From: Metarhizium brunneum
Lineage: Eukaryota > Ascomycota > Sordariomycetes > Hypocreales > Clavicipitaceae
Direction of reading: 5' to 3'
Assembly: GCF_013426205.1 (NCBI RefSeq)
Contig: NC_089423.1
Location: 6,200,001 to 6,264,000 of the forward strand
DNA: 64,000 nucleotides
Shown: piece by piece, positions 23,013 through 32,599 of the stretch
Numbering within the stretch: position 1 is the stretch's first letter
Layout of the letters: the number at the start of each line of letters is the position of its first letter
Program-made: the position numbers and the translations under genes
The notes under the pieces: model-generated
What the model was told of the DNA's origin: nothing
Database searches by the model: none
Seen by the model: only the letters and a program-made list of their open reading frames with translations

Positions 23013-24311
23013 TCAAACAACGTTGGTATCTGCCACGTAAGGATTGAATCCTTCTTGGGATGCTCCTAAATTCCAGATATTGTCGCACACCCAATGATCG
23101 ATGTCGTGGGTTAGGAGCGCTTTTGGAATCGTTTCCATCATTGATACGTACGGTCTTGAAAGTCCTATTGAGTGCATCCAGTCGTTCCAGCGAGTCCGAA
23201 ACGATAGTCTCCGTTCAGGCCTTTGTAATGGTGGCATGGGGTTGATGCCTCTTTGACTAAAGCAGTTGGCGACTTTTCTCCAAAGGCGTTCGTCTTTCAG
23301 CTTGTGGACAGCAATAACATTGCTTCCATAGACTGCGTGCGAAATCGCATTAGGGTGAGTGCCGGCCCTTGCCCACGCGAAGTCATGTTCTCTAGAGTCG
23401 GAATCGTCGTAATCAAACTTCTCGTCGCCACGAAAGTTGACAAAGTTTGCCGTCTGCGATCCCTTGTGCATTAGGATACCGACAGCTGCGTCCTCACCGG
23501 TGAAGACATTAAAGCTCTCCTGCAGCGAAACTAGTAATTGCACCATATCCCAGGTGAGTGTGTACATTGACCCATGTGCGAAGGTATTGTATCCCGAGTC
23601 TGAGAAATAGAGCTGTCCGATAACGGTTCGGTTTACAGCAGCTGTTAGATGACCCGTCTTGTTGGATAACCTAGGGACCAGGTACTTCTCCCAGAACGCA
23701 GGAGCGTTGATCCAAACATCGGTGTCTAATTTGGTCACAAATTCGTACTTGGATCCATGGTTTATAAGCCATTTGTATAGTTCAAGGGTTTTGATCGTAT
23801 TGGCGGTCATGTCATCTTCGGGTATGTGGTCGAGGACAATCAAATCGCCAAATGTGCGATTTTCAAACCGAATCATCTCACTCCAGCCGGGGCCTGGGTT
23901 GGACACAACAAAACGAGGATCAAACGGGACATGTCGAAACAGCCGCATCCACGTTGATCGTATTAACATTCGTCGCTCAACATCCTGGGCCGCACATATA
24001 ACTGCCGCCAGCCATGGACGACGCACTTTGTGGTCTGATGCGTCGTGAATTCTTTCAAGCGGCGAGACAGGGAACGGTATCAATGAATATTGCGGATTGT
24101 GCGAGGTTTTGATGGCTTTTTGGTGAACGACTGTTTCGACCGTCCAAGTTCGGGGGCCTGAACGACCGTAGGCAAAAAAAAGATATTTGATGAGACTTAG
24201 AGAAATTAAAACGCTAAAAGTAACGAAACGAAATTGCCGCTTTTTCATGGATTTTAAAATGGCTAGCCTTGAATATGTACGTATCTGCCAGGCTAAGTTT
24301 TTGAGTGCCAT
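23013..24311 (-). CDS. GT31-like beta-1,3-glycosyltransferase, type II membrane protein
   Basis: Single exon. From the ATG at 24311 (context GACAATGGC) the product is 432 aa; the same frame is open further upstream, with another ATG at 24404, and has an internal ATG at 24248. Residues about 29-48 form a signal anchor (FVTFSVLISLSLIKYLFFAY), placing the catalytic part in the Golgi lumen. The galactosyltransferase-family (GT31) signature is visible: RRMLIRSTWMR, then KLDTDVW near 195-200 with the metal-binding DxD, and FTGEDAAVG with the conserved Glu-Asp. Likely role: adding a beta-1,3-linked sugar to glycans. It sits between LTR-like repeats and an AT minisatellite, and its stop codon almost touches R1b, so its C-terminus may have been reshaped by that insertion. 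Intactness suggests it is still functional. Confidence 0.8.
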   Translation of the reverse strand: MALKNLAWQIRTYSRLAILKSMKKRQFRFVTFSVLISLSLIKYLFFAYGRSGPRTWTVETVVHQKAIKTSHNPQYSLIPFPVSPLERIHDASDHKVRRPWLAAVICAAQDVERRMLIRSTWMRLFRHVPFDPRFVVSNPGPGWSEMIRFENRTFGDLIVLDHIPEDDMTANTIKTLELYKWLINHGSKYEFVTKLDTDVWINAPAFWEKYLVPRLSNKTGHLTAAVNRTVIGQLYFSDSGYNTFAHGSMYTLTWDMVQLLVSLQESFNVFTGEDAAVGILMHKGSQTANFVNFRGDEKFDYDDSDSREHDFAWARAGTHPNAISHAVYGSNVIAVHKLKDERLWRKVANCFSQRGINPMPPLQRPERRLSFRTRWNDWMHSIGLSRPYVSMMETIPKALLTHDIDHWVCDNIWNLGASQEGFNPYVADTNVV

Positions 24312-24599
24312 TGTCAGACCGCAAATCGGCGCATGCAGGCACTGCCTGGAGTGTAATAGGGAAGTCTGAAAGTGGAATGCATAACGATTGAAAAGACGAA
24401 ACATGAAAGTTTCAGTCACGAGACCGTGGTGGGAAGTGGGAGAAGCTCACAGCCCCAAGCACATGCAGGCTTTTGTGTTGGGACATGCAGCATTGAAGTA
24501 TGTAACGTCTGTGTGGTACTTCTGCCGAATGCGCCCGGGGACTTGGCGCCACACCGAACTAGCTTTACGCTACTTTGTGCAGTTCCGCAACGGTTATTA

Positions 24600-25090
24600 C
24601 ACGGAATAGGCCTAATAAAACGCAAAGCCTAATAAAAGGGGCTTTACTAATAAAAACTTTTAAGCTATATATAAAAATATATAAAAATATATAAAAATAT
24701 ATAAAAATATATAAAAATATATAAAAATATATAAAAATATATAAAAATATATAAAAATATATAAAAATATATAAAAATATATAAAAATATATAAAAATAT
24801 ATAAAAATATATAAAAATATATAAAAATATATAAAAATATATAAAAATATATAAAAATATATAAAAATATATAAAAATATATAAAAATATATAAAAATAT
24901 ATAAAAATATATAAAAATATATAAAAATATATAAAAATATATAAAAATTAAATTTAACTTTTTTATTTTAATATTTATTTAAAAAAGTAATTTATAAATA
25001 TACACTTCTCTAGCTAGTTAACCTAAATCAAGACCTGAGTTTAAGATAGCAGCGAAAATACAGTACCTACACCAAGGGGGCTATACAAAC
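24600..25090. other. AT-rich tract around the minisatellite
   Basis: The sequence drops to very low GC from about 24600, with AATAAAA-type strings, then the decamer array, then more AT-rich DNA to about 25020. This looks like degenerate, possibly RIP-mutated, repeat DNA. No gene recognised. Confidence 0.6.
24666..24948. repeat. 10-bp AT minisatellite, about 28 units
   Basis: The unit ATAAAAATAT is repeated head to tail without visible mismatch for about 280 bases. Perfect uniformity implies recent expansion or active homogenisation. It is pure A/T and non-coding, close to the start of the GT31 gene on the far side. Confidence 0.95.
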
Positions 25091-25121
25091 AAGTTATTTG
25101 TACATAATGGTCCCAGGGGCT

Positions 25122-25550
25122 CTAGCAGCCGCATCCACAATTATCGCAGTTGCCTTGACCACAAGGCATGATGACATTTGCAATCTTGCCAATTCGAGCA
25201 ACGGGTCTACGAGCCAAAGCCTTGTTCCTCGGCTGCCCAGCACCGCCTTCCGCTGGGGCCGCACTGTCTCCAACAGTAGCCGTTGTGGCTGCATCCATAC
25301 TCTCCACCTTTCCAGCATTGACGTTCGAATATCTTCTTGTCGCCCCTTTTGCGGAGGAGGCTCTCCGGATGGTTCAGACACTTGCGGACGCTGTCGGGGT
25401 TCACGCCTGGGGGAAGTGTCTGGTGTCTTTGTCAATTTTCATGACCCCGAGAGCGCCACATTCAGCGTCTAGATCCTCAATGCTTGCCGATGCAGAAATT
25501 ACCCCTTGGAAGTAGATGACGGCAATAGCTACTACCCCAAGGAATTGCAT
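25122..25550 (-). pseudogene. Broken small secreted cysteine-rich protein (copy B)
   Basis: The ATG at 25548..25550 opens a signal peptide (MQFLGVVAIAVIYFQG) followed by SIEDLDAECGALGVM. The frame is then broken. Near 25425 the reading continues in another phase with PGVNPDSVRKC and a Cys/Trp-rich core (YGCSHNGYCWRQC). A TAG stop at 25207..25209 follows. The expected C-terminus, ending in closely spaced cysteines (GNCDNCGCGC), is in a third phase and ends at TAG 25122..25124. So there are two frameshifts and one stop. The layout (signal peptide, about 120 residues, ten or more cysteines) resembles small secreted proteins of Hypocreales; function unknown. Presumed inactive. Confidence 0.6.
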
Positions 25551-25586
25551 ATTGATCAAGTTGGTAGATTTTGCCACGAGGCTAAT

Positions 25587-25791
25587 TGTTACACAGAAAG
25601 GGGCCAATGTCAAAGGTTACACAAGGGCTACAGTCACGGGACTAGGGCAAAGTCCCTCACCGACTTCTTGTATTTAAAGAGGTCTTTGGTCAACGAGGCC
25701 TCGAGGAAAACTAGGGACCTTTGATACCAAAGACTGTTATTAGCTGAATTGAGCCGAATTGCTCTAAGCCCTCTATTGAGCCCTTCTCACA
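25587..25791 (-). repeat. LTR-like repeat R2, inserted between duplicated gene ends
   Basis: About 205 bp. On the minus strand it starts TGTGAGAAGGGCTC and ends GTGTAACA. It shares TCAATTCAGCTAATAA, AAAGGTCCCTAG and ACAAGAAGTCGGTGAGGG with R1b and R3. Orientation is opposite to R1b and R3. No target-site duplication is evident at its edges (GCTAAT on one side, GTCCAG on the other), so it may mark a recombination junction rather than a simple insertion. Confidence 0.55.
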
Positions 25792-25902
25792 GTCCAGATC
25801 CTCAATGCTTGCAGGTACAGCAATCACTCCCTGGAAGGAGATGACGGCAATAGCTACTGCCTTGAGGAATCGCATATTGATCAAGTTGGTTGATTTTGCC
25901 AC
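25792..25902 (-). pseudogene. Truncated 5' end of a secreted cysteine-rich gene (copy A)
   Basis: The ATG at 25873..25875 begins MRFLKAVAIAVISFQG, a signal peptide nearly identical to copy B, then SIEDLD, and is cut off by repeat R2. The 25 bases upstream of both ATGs are also shared (AGCCTCGTGGCAAAATC). So the promoter-proximal part of one gene exists twice in tandem with R2 between. Copy A cannot encode a mature protein. Confidence 0.6.
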
Positions 25903-26939
25903 GAGGCTAACTGCCAGAGCTCAAGTGGGAATAAAGATTCAGAGTAGGTGCTTTCTTCGAGATTGCAAATCGGAGTATATCATTCTCTGTGTAATTTTCC
26001 AGGTTAAAGCAGGAATAGTTGGGTCTATTTATACTTTCCAAGACGCCGGTGACTGAAAATCAAACAAGGGAATCCCCGACACATGTTGCCACATGGCGGG
26101 AGCACAACCAACGGAGCCATTGTTTTATGAAAGTGACAAGCACTATCAAGGCACCTGTGAGTGAAGGTTGAAGCTTTTCCCGTCTGGACAAGGTGCATGT
26201 GGATGCTGCTCCCAGCAGGATTATAGTGGAGTGCCGTTGCAAAACGACCAGCCAATGGCTACATATGTGCTTGATTTGGAACCAACATGCATGAGGTCTA
26301 CGATGGGCAGAAATTAAGGTGGCTCGAGCCCGCAAAATTTGCAACCCTTGCATGAATCTCTCAAAGCCAGGTCATAGATTTGTCTAAAATGTGTTTATTG
26401 GCTGGACATGAAAGGTGGCTGCGTTGGACACCGGACGTGACTTGAAAGCCAACCCCGATCTCTCGGCCGCTTTTTGCAATGCATGGCATAAAAGGATGCC
26501 AGGGCACCTCGTCGCGTGATGTATAAATCTCGTCACGAATAGTCTCTCCTCCTGTTTTTTTTTTAGCATTTTATTATCTCTCATGATATCTTGGTATATC
26601 ACATTAAACGGCCCGAAGAGTAACTACATAATATTATCTCGGGGCTAGTCAGAGTCGTACCAGACAATAAATTTAACTTGCAAACAAAGTTCTACGCTGT
26701 AACCGCGTCCGGCGCAATTATTACACTAGCAACATGGCAACGTCTTACAAAAATATTTCTAAAATAATACTATTTATTATTAGCGCAATATTTGCTCTGT
26801 ACGTTTAACTTAATTGTTTAATAACGCGCTTGCTCTTGTTGACAGAACACTGTTAAGGGCTGGTATATACATATATATTAGTGTATTAAGAAAGTATTTT
26901 ACAGGTTCTTTTTAGAATACATACTAGATTAAGGGCAGG
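25903..26939. other. Non-genic, increasingly AT-rich DNA
   Basis: No convincing gene. From about 26560 to 26930 the sequence is AT-rich and degenerate, with phrases such as AAATATTTCTAAAATAAT, compatible with an old mutated transposon. The left part shows no motif. Confidence 0.5.
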
Positions 26940-27196
26940 GTCACTGGGCTTGGAACAGAGGGTTCAATTCAAACTATAATCGCCTTTAGGTTATCAAAGG
27001 TCCTTGATTTTCCGCGAGGCGCTGAGGGATGGAAGGCCCCTACAAATACAAGAAGTCGGTGAGGGCTTGTGCCTGAGGCAGCCCTCGCTTGTGACCGACT
27101 TCGGGCCTCGTGACCGTTGCCGTTGTTGTTGTGTAACCGTGCGTTGACCGTTGTTGGCCCAACGCCCTTTGTTGTGTGCAACCGTGTGACAGTTAC
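26940..27196 (+). repeat. LTR-like repeat R3
   Basis: Shares GGTTCAATTCA, ATCAAAGGTCCTTG and ACAAGAAGTCGGTGAGGG with R2 (opposite strand) and the first of these with R1b. It ends in sequence like GTGTGACAGTTAC. It is more GC-rich than the other copies and has extra GTTG-type repeats near 27115..27180. The boundaries are approximate. Confidence 0.5.
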
Positions 27197-27687
27197 TTAC
27201 GTGACGATCGATTTTGTGTACTGCTGCGCTTGTGCCTATACTCTTGATTATTGATAAGGTGTGATTTCTCTTGAGAGTCTGCGAGTAAATAATTTAGAAC
27301 ATTAAGCAGAAGTCTAGGTAGAAGCCCCATCGAGGTTATTGAGGGCATCAGCCAGGGAGCCTCTCGAGAGGCAGCAGGGCAAGACGACTGCGGTCTTGAT
27401 GGCATGGGCGCTGCGCCACTCGGGCAGCTTCTTCCATCACAACGAGCATTAAAGCATCCAAGTTGTTACGTTTGTCAACTCACACTCAAATACAAGCTGT
27501 CGGAGCCCAAAAGTTAAAACTGCCATCCATAGAAAAGAGCGGTATTTTCCATATCCTCTCCGTCCATAACTCTTGGATATTCATCATCATCCCTTTTCTA
27601 CCTCAAACTCCGAAAGTTGATGGTGCGTTGCCGTCCATCCGCCGCCCTTCATTCTCCTTCATCCCATACTAATCGATTAGTATCATC
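27197..27687. other. Upstream region of the APH-like gene
   Basis: No gene recognised. Pyrimidine-rich sequence appears shortly before the ATG at 27688, as in a fungal promoter. Confidence 0.45.
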
Positions 27688-29004
27688 ATGTCTGAAGGAC
27701 TTCTGACCCAAGAACAGGCCGTTTCCAAACTCCTGGCCTTCATCTTTTCTGGTGCCATCGGTCCTGCCAAGGGGAAAGCTGTGGGCTACTCTCTGGTTGC
27801 TACAAAGCCTACTGAATTTTCGTGGTGGGTGGCCTTGGAGGATATCGACGGGCCAGACGTGCCTCTTGACCGGTACTGCGTCAAACTCGACAGACGATCC
27901 AGGCACATTTCGCCCCCCGAACCCGTCGTGCTTTCGAAAGAAGAGTTGTCGGATGCAATTCTGTCCGCCACTGGACAGCACCTAGCCTCATCTGCCAGGT
28001 TCACTGATGGTGCACTGAGCATCTCCTACAAGGTCACTGTCCAAGAGACTCCAGATGTCGCCTACGTGGTACAGCTACGCCATCACGGCAATGTAGCCTC
28101 TATGGACTCGCTGATGACCTTGATATCCAAGACTGTCGGCCCTCACATCTTGCCAGTGCCCCCCGTATATCCGATACCAGGGGAGGGGAGACGGCAACAA
28201 GTTACGGGCGTAGGAAGGCAGATAACACGACTAATTCCAGGCGTTGTGGCTTCAACGACGTACCCTCACCTATCTCATGACGAGAAGCTTTCTTTTGTAC
28301 GAAAAATGGCCCTCGCATTCCAGGCCTGCTGGAGCATCCCGATTCCGCAGCGTCTCATCGGTGAGCTTGTTTCCACCAAAGTTGGGGACGACATCATCCT
28401 CAGCGTTGGACCCGATCGACATAATAGCCTCGGCGGGCCCTTTCAGTCTGTACGCGAATATCTTCAAGCTTACATCAGGGCCTCCATTATCGCCTTGGAG
28501 AAGCAGGAAGGCATCCAAGAATACAAGGACAAATATCTGAAGCGGATCAAAGATTTTGTTCATGACCATATGCACGAGATTCCGCCGATTGTGGAGGATG
28601 TCCCTATTGTCGCCATGCACTCTGACATGGGACCTCACAATATTATTGTGTCGAGCCAAACGCCTACGAATTTGGAGGCTGTAATTGACTGGGAATTCGC
28701 TGCAAGTGCCCCATTCGCGACACTTCACCGGATTATTGAGATGATGTTCCGCGAGTCGGCCGCAAATGAATTTGGCCCCGAGTATGGCCGCGCCAGTGAA
28801 CTTCGCGAGGCTTTCTGGGATACTATTCCCGACTGGAAGTTGTGGGTTGAGAGCGAGCCTTGTCGAGTCTTCTTGGAGTGGTTTAGGTTTGGTTTGTTCA
28901 TGAAGCCTGAGTGGCGGCCAGATGATCTTGCTGAGGAGGATGCACGAGAATTCTGGCGGGAAAATATTCGGGTCGTTGAAGGCATGTTGGAAAAGTATAT
29001 CTAG
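27688..29004 (+). CDS. APH-fold (aminoglycoside phosphotransferase-like) small-molecule kinase
   Basis: Single exon, 438 aa, ATG at 27688. The catalytic loop HSDMGPHNIIV (His311, Asp313, Asn318) and the metal-binding IDWEFA (Asp334) are those of the APH/choline-kinase superfamily. The N-lobe is less conserved, with ISYKVTVQ and AYVVQLR as candidate ATP-site strands. Fungi carry large, fast-evolving families of these proteins; few have known substrates, and aminoglycoside resistance should not be inferred. No signal peptide or membrane segment is visible. It lies next to the repeat island, so it could be an accessory gene, but the frame is intact. Confidence 0.85.
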   Translation: MSEGLLTQEQAVSKLLAFIFSGAIGPAKGKAVGYSLVATKPTEFSWWVALEDIDGPDVPLDRYCVKLDRRSRHISPPEPVVLSKEELSDAILSATGQHLASSARFTDGALSISYKVTVQETPDVAYVVQLRHHGNVASMDSLMTLISKTVGPHILPVPPVYPIPGEGRRQQVTGVGRQITRLIPGVVASTTYPHLSHDEKLSFVRKMALAFQACWSIPIPQRLIGELVSTKVGDDIILSVGPDRHNSLGGPFQSVREYLQAYIRASIIALEKQEGIQEYKDKYLKRIKDFVHDHMHEIPPIVEDVPIVAMHSDMGPHNIIVSSQTPTNLEAVIDWEFAASAPFATLHRIIEMMFRESAANEFGPEYGRASELREAFWDTIPDWKLWVESEPCRVFLEWFRFGLFMKPEWRPDDLAEEDAREFWRENIRVVEGMLEKYI

Positions 29005-30460
29005 GTAAGCAATTCACGCTCGTTCAACCTTCAGCCGGGCAGTAAGATGCTTGAGTCTGGCTGGGAGTTTGATTTTATTGAAGGCTCAGATACGGGGAGG
29101 CATCAAGTTTGTCGGGTAGTGAGTTTGCCGCAAGGAAATAAGTAAATTCCATCGCTATGACGACGAGTGACTGACCTGGCGGTAGACTGGCCCAGCCATG
29201 CGCATTGCCCGCAAATCGCCCGAGACTTTATGGCCCTCTCAGACGGCGACGCCATGTCCTTGACGTGCGAGTTTGGCAAATCTCAGCTATCCGGCGCCAC
29301 GAATACCCCAAAGTCACGTATCTTCTAGTTTGTGTGTAGCCAAAAGAAAGAAATGGCCGGACCACGAGCTAACTCCGCATAGGCTCTGATTAGGCCATCT
29401 GACAATGCACCGCTGGCGGACGAGGCGCTACAAAAGTCTATCCATAAGACGTATACTGACGCGTACCGACTGACCGGGTTCAAGGGTGGCAATTGGGCCT
29501 ACGCGTCTAATGCCAACGATACAGTTGGTCTTTCGTGAGGGTTGCCAGAGAACAAGATGCCGCACGAGCAACGACGTCTGGGAGTATACTATTGGGGCTG
29601 GGAAAGCATTACGGTGTGAAGCGTGAACATCGTACTGCCCGGACACATATTTATGAACGTGATCTAGTTGCATCAAGATGGGACGAAGGAGGAGGCGTTT
29701 TTGGAAGAAGTTAAAAATTTGGGCCCGTGGATGGGCGCAGGGACCGGCGCACGGTATGCTTTGCTAAGGAAGCATGAATAAGTGATGGCTTCGATGTTTG
29801 TAGTGGCAGACGAGCCGCGCGTCGAGAATCTTTACACCTCCCGCTGGCTTGATGGCAGATGTCGTGCAAATGCCAAACAGTTGAGCATCCCATTCACACA
29901 GACAACTTGGATCCTCAACGACGAATGCAAGATGCGCACATACAAACCAGATGACAACAACTGCCATGTAAAAATTTGGCAAAACCAACAAGTCTTTACG
30001 GACATGGCACTTGCGTCACCCGACATTTTGGGGTGAGCATTATACTCGGCTGATAGACCAAGTGGGCTGCTAGTTATTGCGGTTCAATGTTAGTATCCTA
30101 TTTATGCCCGGCTTTGAGATGGGCCCTGGTACTTTTCGTGTCAAACATGGATAAGGTTACAATCGCCGCCAGCGTACGGTTCTTGACTGGGACGATTCCT
30201 ATACACTACGCCAGGAACCTGCTGGGAGACTTTGGCCTAGAGGCTAGAGCCCATCAATGACACATGTACCATGGAGGTATGTATTAAAATGCAAAGTGTA
30301 AAGGCTAATTCATGATGGTGGAGTCGTTGTCGTATGCTATGGATATGTATATAAACATGTTGTTCCCTGACTCATTCACATAATGTCTCTCGTTCGACTT
30401 TGACTTCAAGTAGCAAATCCAGAGCCCGTGACCGCTACGCCTTCAATTGGCTACATCGGC
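29005..30460. other. Intergenic with possible coding relic
   Basis: Between about 29180 and 29540 one phase reads coding-like peptides (DFMALSDGDAMSL; then, after a plausible intron end at GCATAG near 29382, ALIRPSDNAPLADEALQK and YRLTGFKGGNWAYAS) before stopping. No start and no family are recognised, so it may be a dead gene. The rest is featureless apart from a TATATAAA at 30348..30355 before the alkaline phosphatase. Confidence 0.35.
30348..30355 (+). promoter_or_regulatory. TATA box candidate of the alkaline phosphatase gene
   Basis: TATATAAA lies about 110 bases upstream of the ATG at 30461, a usual distance for a fungal core promoter. Inferred from sequence only. Confidence 0.4.
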
Positions 30461-32127
30461 ATGTTGTTGCGCGCAATTCTTACGCTCCTCGCGAGCGCCT
30501 TGAGCAGCCCCGCGTTTGCGGCGCCTGCGGGCAAGGTTCGAAGTCATAGGGTCCGAAATTTCATCTACGTCGTCCCTGATGGATTTGGGCCTGCATCGCA
30601 GACCCTCTGGCGAGATTATATCAGCATCATGAACAAGAATGGGACGGAACTGCGGCCCAACTCGACAGCGACCGATCTCGATGGCATCGTAAGTGCACCT
30701 CCCTGGAAGATTGTGAACGGGACAAGAGTCGAAAAAAAAAATGCTCACACTGCATCAAGATGATTGGCACCGTGCGCACCCAGTCGTTTGATAAATTTGT
30801 TACGGATTCAGCAGCCGCGGCTACTGCTTTTGCGACTGGCCACAAGACGCATAATACAGGTCAGTCGACTGAGCCAACCACATGCTGCTCGTAACGGGCC
30901 GTGAAAAACAAGGGAGGGTTTTGCTAACTTATCGCAGGGATCGGCATCGATAGCGACGTCAAACCGGTAGCATCGATCCTCGAGGCAGCACACCTCGAGG
31001 GCTTCAAGACCGGCCTCGTCGTCACGTCGCGCGTCACCCACGCCACTCCTGCTGGCTACTGCGCACACGTCATGAATAGAAGTCTGGAGGTCGAGATTGC
31101 CAGCCACCAAATTGGGCAGAAGCACCCCCTAGGATCGGTCGTGGACCTCATCATGGGCGGCGGTCGTCGCCATTACCAGACAAAGAGGCCGGGTGGGAAC
31201 AGCACAATTGACCTGATTACATGGGCCAAGGGTCAGGGCTTCTCCTACGCCGGGAATAAAAGAGAGTTGGAAGTGTTTTCGCGCGACCTGGGCAAAGTCC
31301 CCCTGCCGTTCTTGGGTCTCTTCGCCGACAGCCACATGGCCTATGAGCTGGATCGTGACAACGAGAAGGAGCCGTCTCTCCTGCAAATGACGCAAACCGC
31401 AATCAAGACGCTGTCCGATGCTACCACGGCCGGTAGAGACGGTAGGGACGGTGTAAGCCGTCCCAAGGGCTTCTTTCTCATGATTGAAGCTTCGCGAATC
31501 GACCACGCAGGCCACGCCAACGACATCGCCGCGCATATCCACGACATCGCCATGTACTACCAAGTCATGTCTTTCCTGAGGAAATTCGTCACCGAAAACC
31601 CCGACACCCAGATCCTCTCGGCGGCGGACCACGAGACCGGCGGCCTGACCCTCGGCACCGGCTACAACCCTGCCATGCTGGAGAGGGCTAACCATACGTC
31701 CGAGTACCTCGAGAGGGCCTTTGCCTTGTACCAGGGCCCGGACAGAGCAACTTACTTGAGGAACGTTATTCTTCCCCAGTACGGACTTGTAAGTGCCTCT
31801 GACAAAGATGTTAAGAAGTATCTTGATGTTCTCAAACGGGACGGCATCTCCGAGATGGGAAGTGTCATCAGGCGTGACTTTGCGAAATCAGCCGGCATCA
31901 CGTGGGCAACAGATGGCCATTCGGCCGTCGACGTCCCTCTGTACGGCTTCGCCGTTGGCGACAAGGCGTACTCGCAGATGAAGGAGTACTTGGGGCCTCA
32001 CACGGATAATACCCAGTTGGCACTGTACATGGAGTCGGCGCTCGGTGTTAACCTAAACAAGGCTACGGAGGCTCTGAGGGAGAACTGGGTCAAGTTTGAG
32101 GGGTATGGCGGCAAAGGGGGGAGATGA
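30461..32127 (+). CDS. Secreted alkaline phosphatase
   Basis: Three exons: 30461..30688, 30760..30859 and 30938..32127, with introns of 71 and 78 bp; product 505 aa. The first true ATG is at 30461 and opens a signal peptide (MLLRAILTLLASALSSPAFA). The alkaline phosphatase fold is clear: VVPDGFGPASQ gives the first metal-binding Asp, DSAAAATAFATG carries the phosphorylated Ser (about residue 93), and VTHATPAGYCAH is typical. Further metal ligands are in EASRIDHAGHAND, SAADHETGGLTLG and ATDGHSAVDVP. It hydrolyses phosphomonoesters; the signal peptide with no membrane helix points to secretion rather than a vacuolar Pho8-type enzyme. No damage is seen. It may be phosphate-regulated, but no CACGTG lies in the 400 bases upstream. 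Confidence 0.95.
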
Positions 32128-32599
32128 CGAGAATGCGGAGGCTCACCTTATTCTAATTGAGGACCGGGAGATGTTTGTGCCAGACGAAAGAGGGACTCGT
32201 GAACATGGTGGACGTTTATATCATGGGTTGATTTTGTAGTCATCCTGGATTATCTTGTACCATGCTAGTCTCAATTGCCGCGATACGTGGAATCGACATG
32301 TTAGCAACGACTTCTGGTAACGACGTGATGGTTCAATCTGCTCCCTGCGTTGCAGACTAGAGTGAGATGTATGAAATAGCACGCCATGAAATGAGCCCAG
32401 CCACGCAGGGATGGGCCGTTCCTGCCACATCTGGGCCAAATAAAACGCAGCAGGGGCGCGGGTCTTCTCAAGATCCTCATAGGAGTATCCGTTATATGCT
32501 ATCCTCAGTACGGCATGGTGCAAGAAGTGACTTGATGTAAAACTGGATATCCGGGATATTCGGCCATGGGCCTCTATTGCTGGCTCTTGGTGCTCCGTG
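32128..32599. other. Intergenic, 3' regions
   Basis: Contains the 3' flank of the alkaline phosphatase and the far end of the decayed esterase on the other strand. An open minus-strand frame here continues from the esterase tail but has no motif of its own. Confidence 0.4.

Noticed and set aside
24666..24948. CRISPR-like array
   Set aside because: The repeats are directly adjacent 10-mers with no spacers in a fungal nuclear context, so it is a minisatellite.
25587..25791. Simple solo-LTR insertion with target-site duplication
   Set aside because: The flanking bases do not match each other; a recombination junction explains the duplicated gene ends better.
27688..29004. Aminoglycoside resistance gene
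   Set aside because: Only the APH fold is supported; fungal members of this superfamily are mostly of unknown substrate, so resistance was not called.
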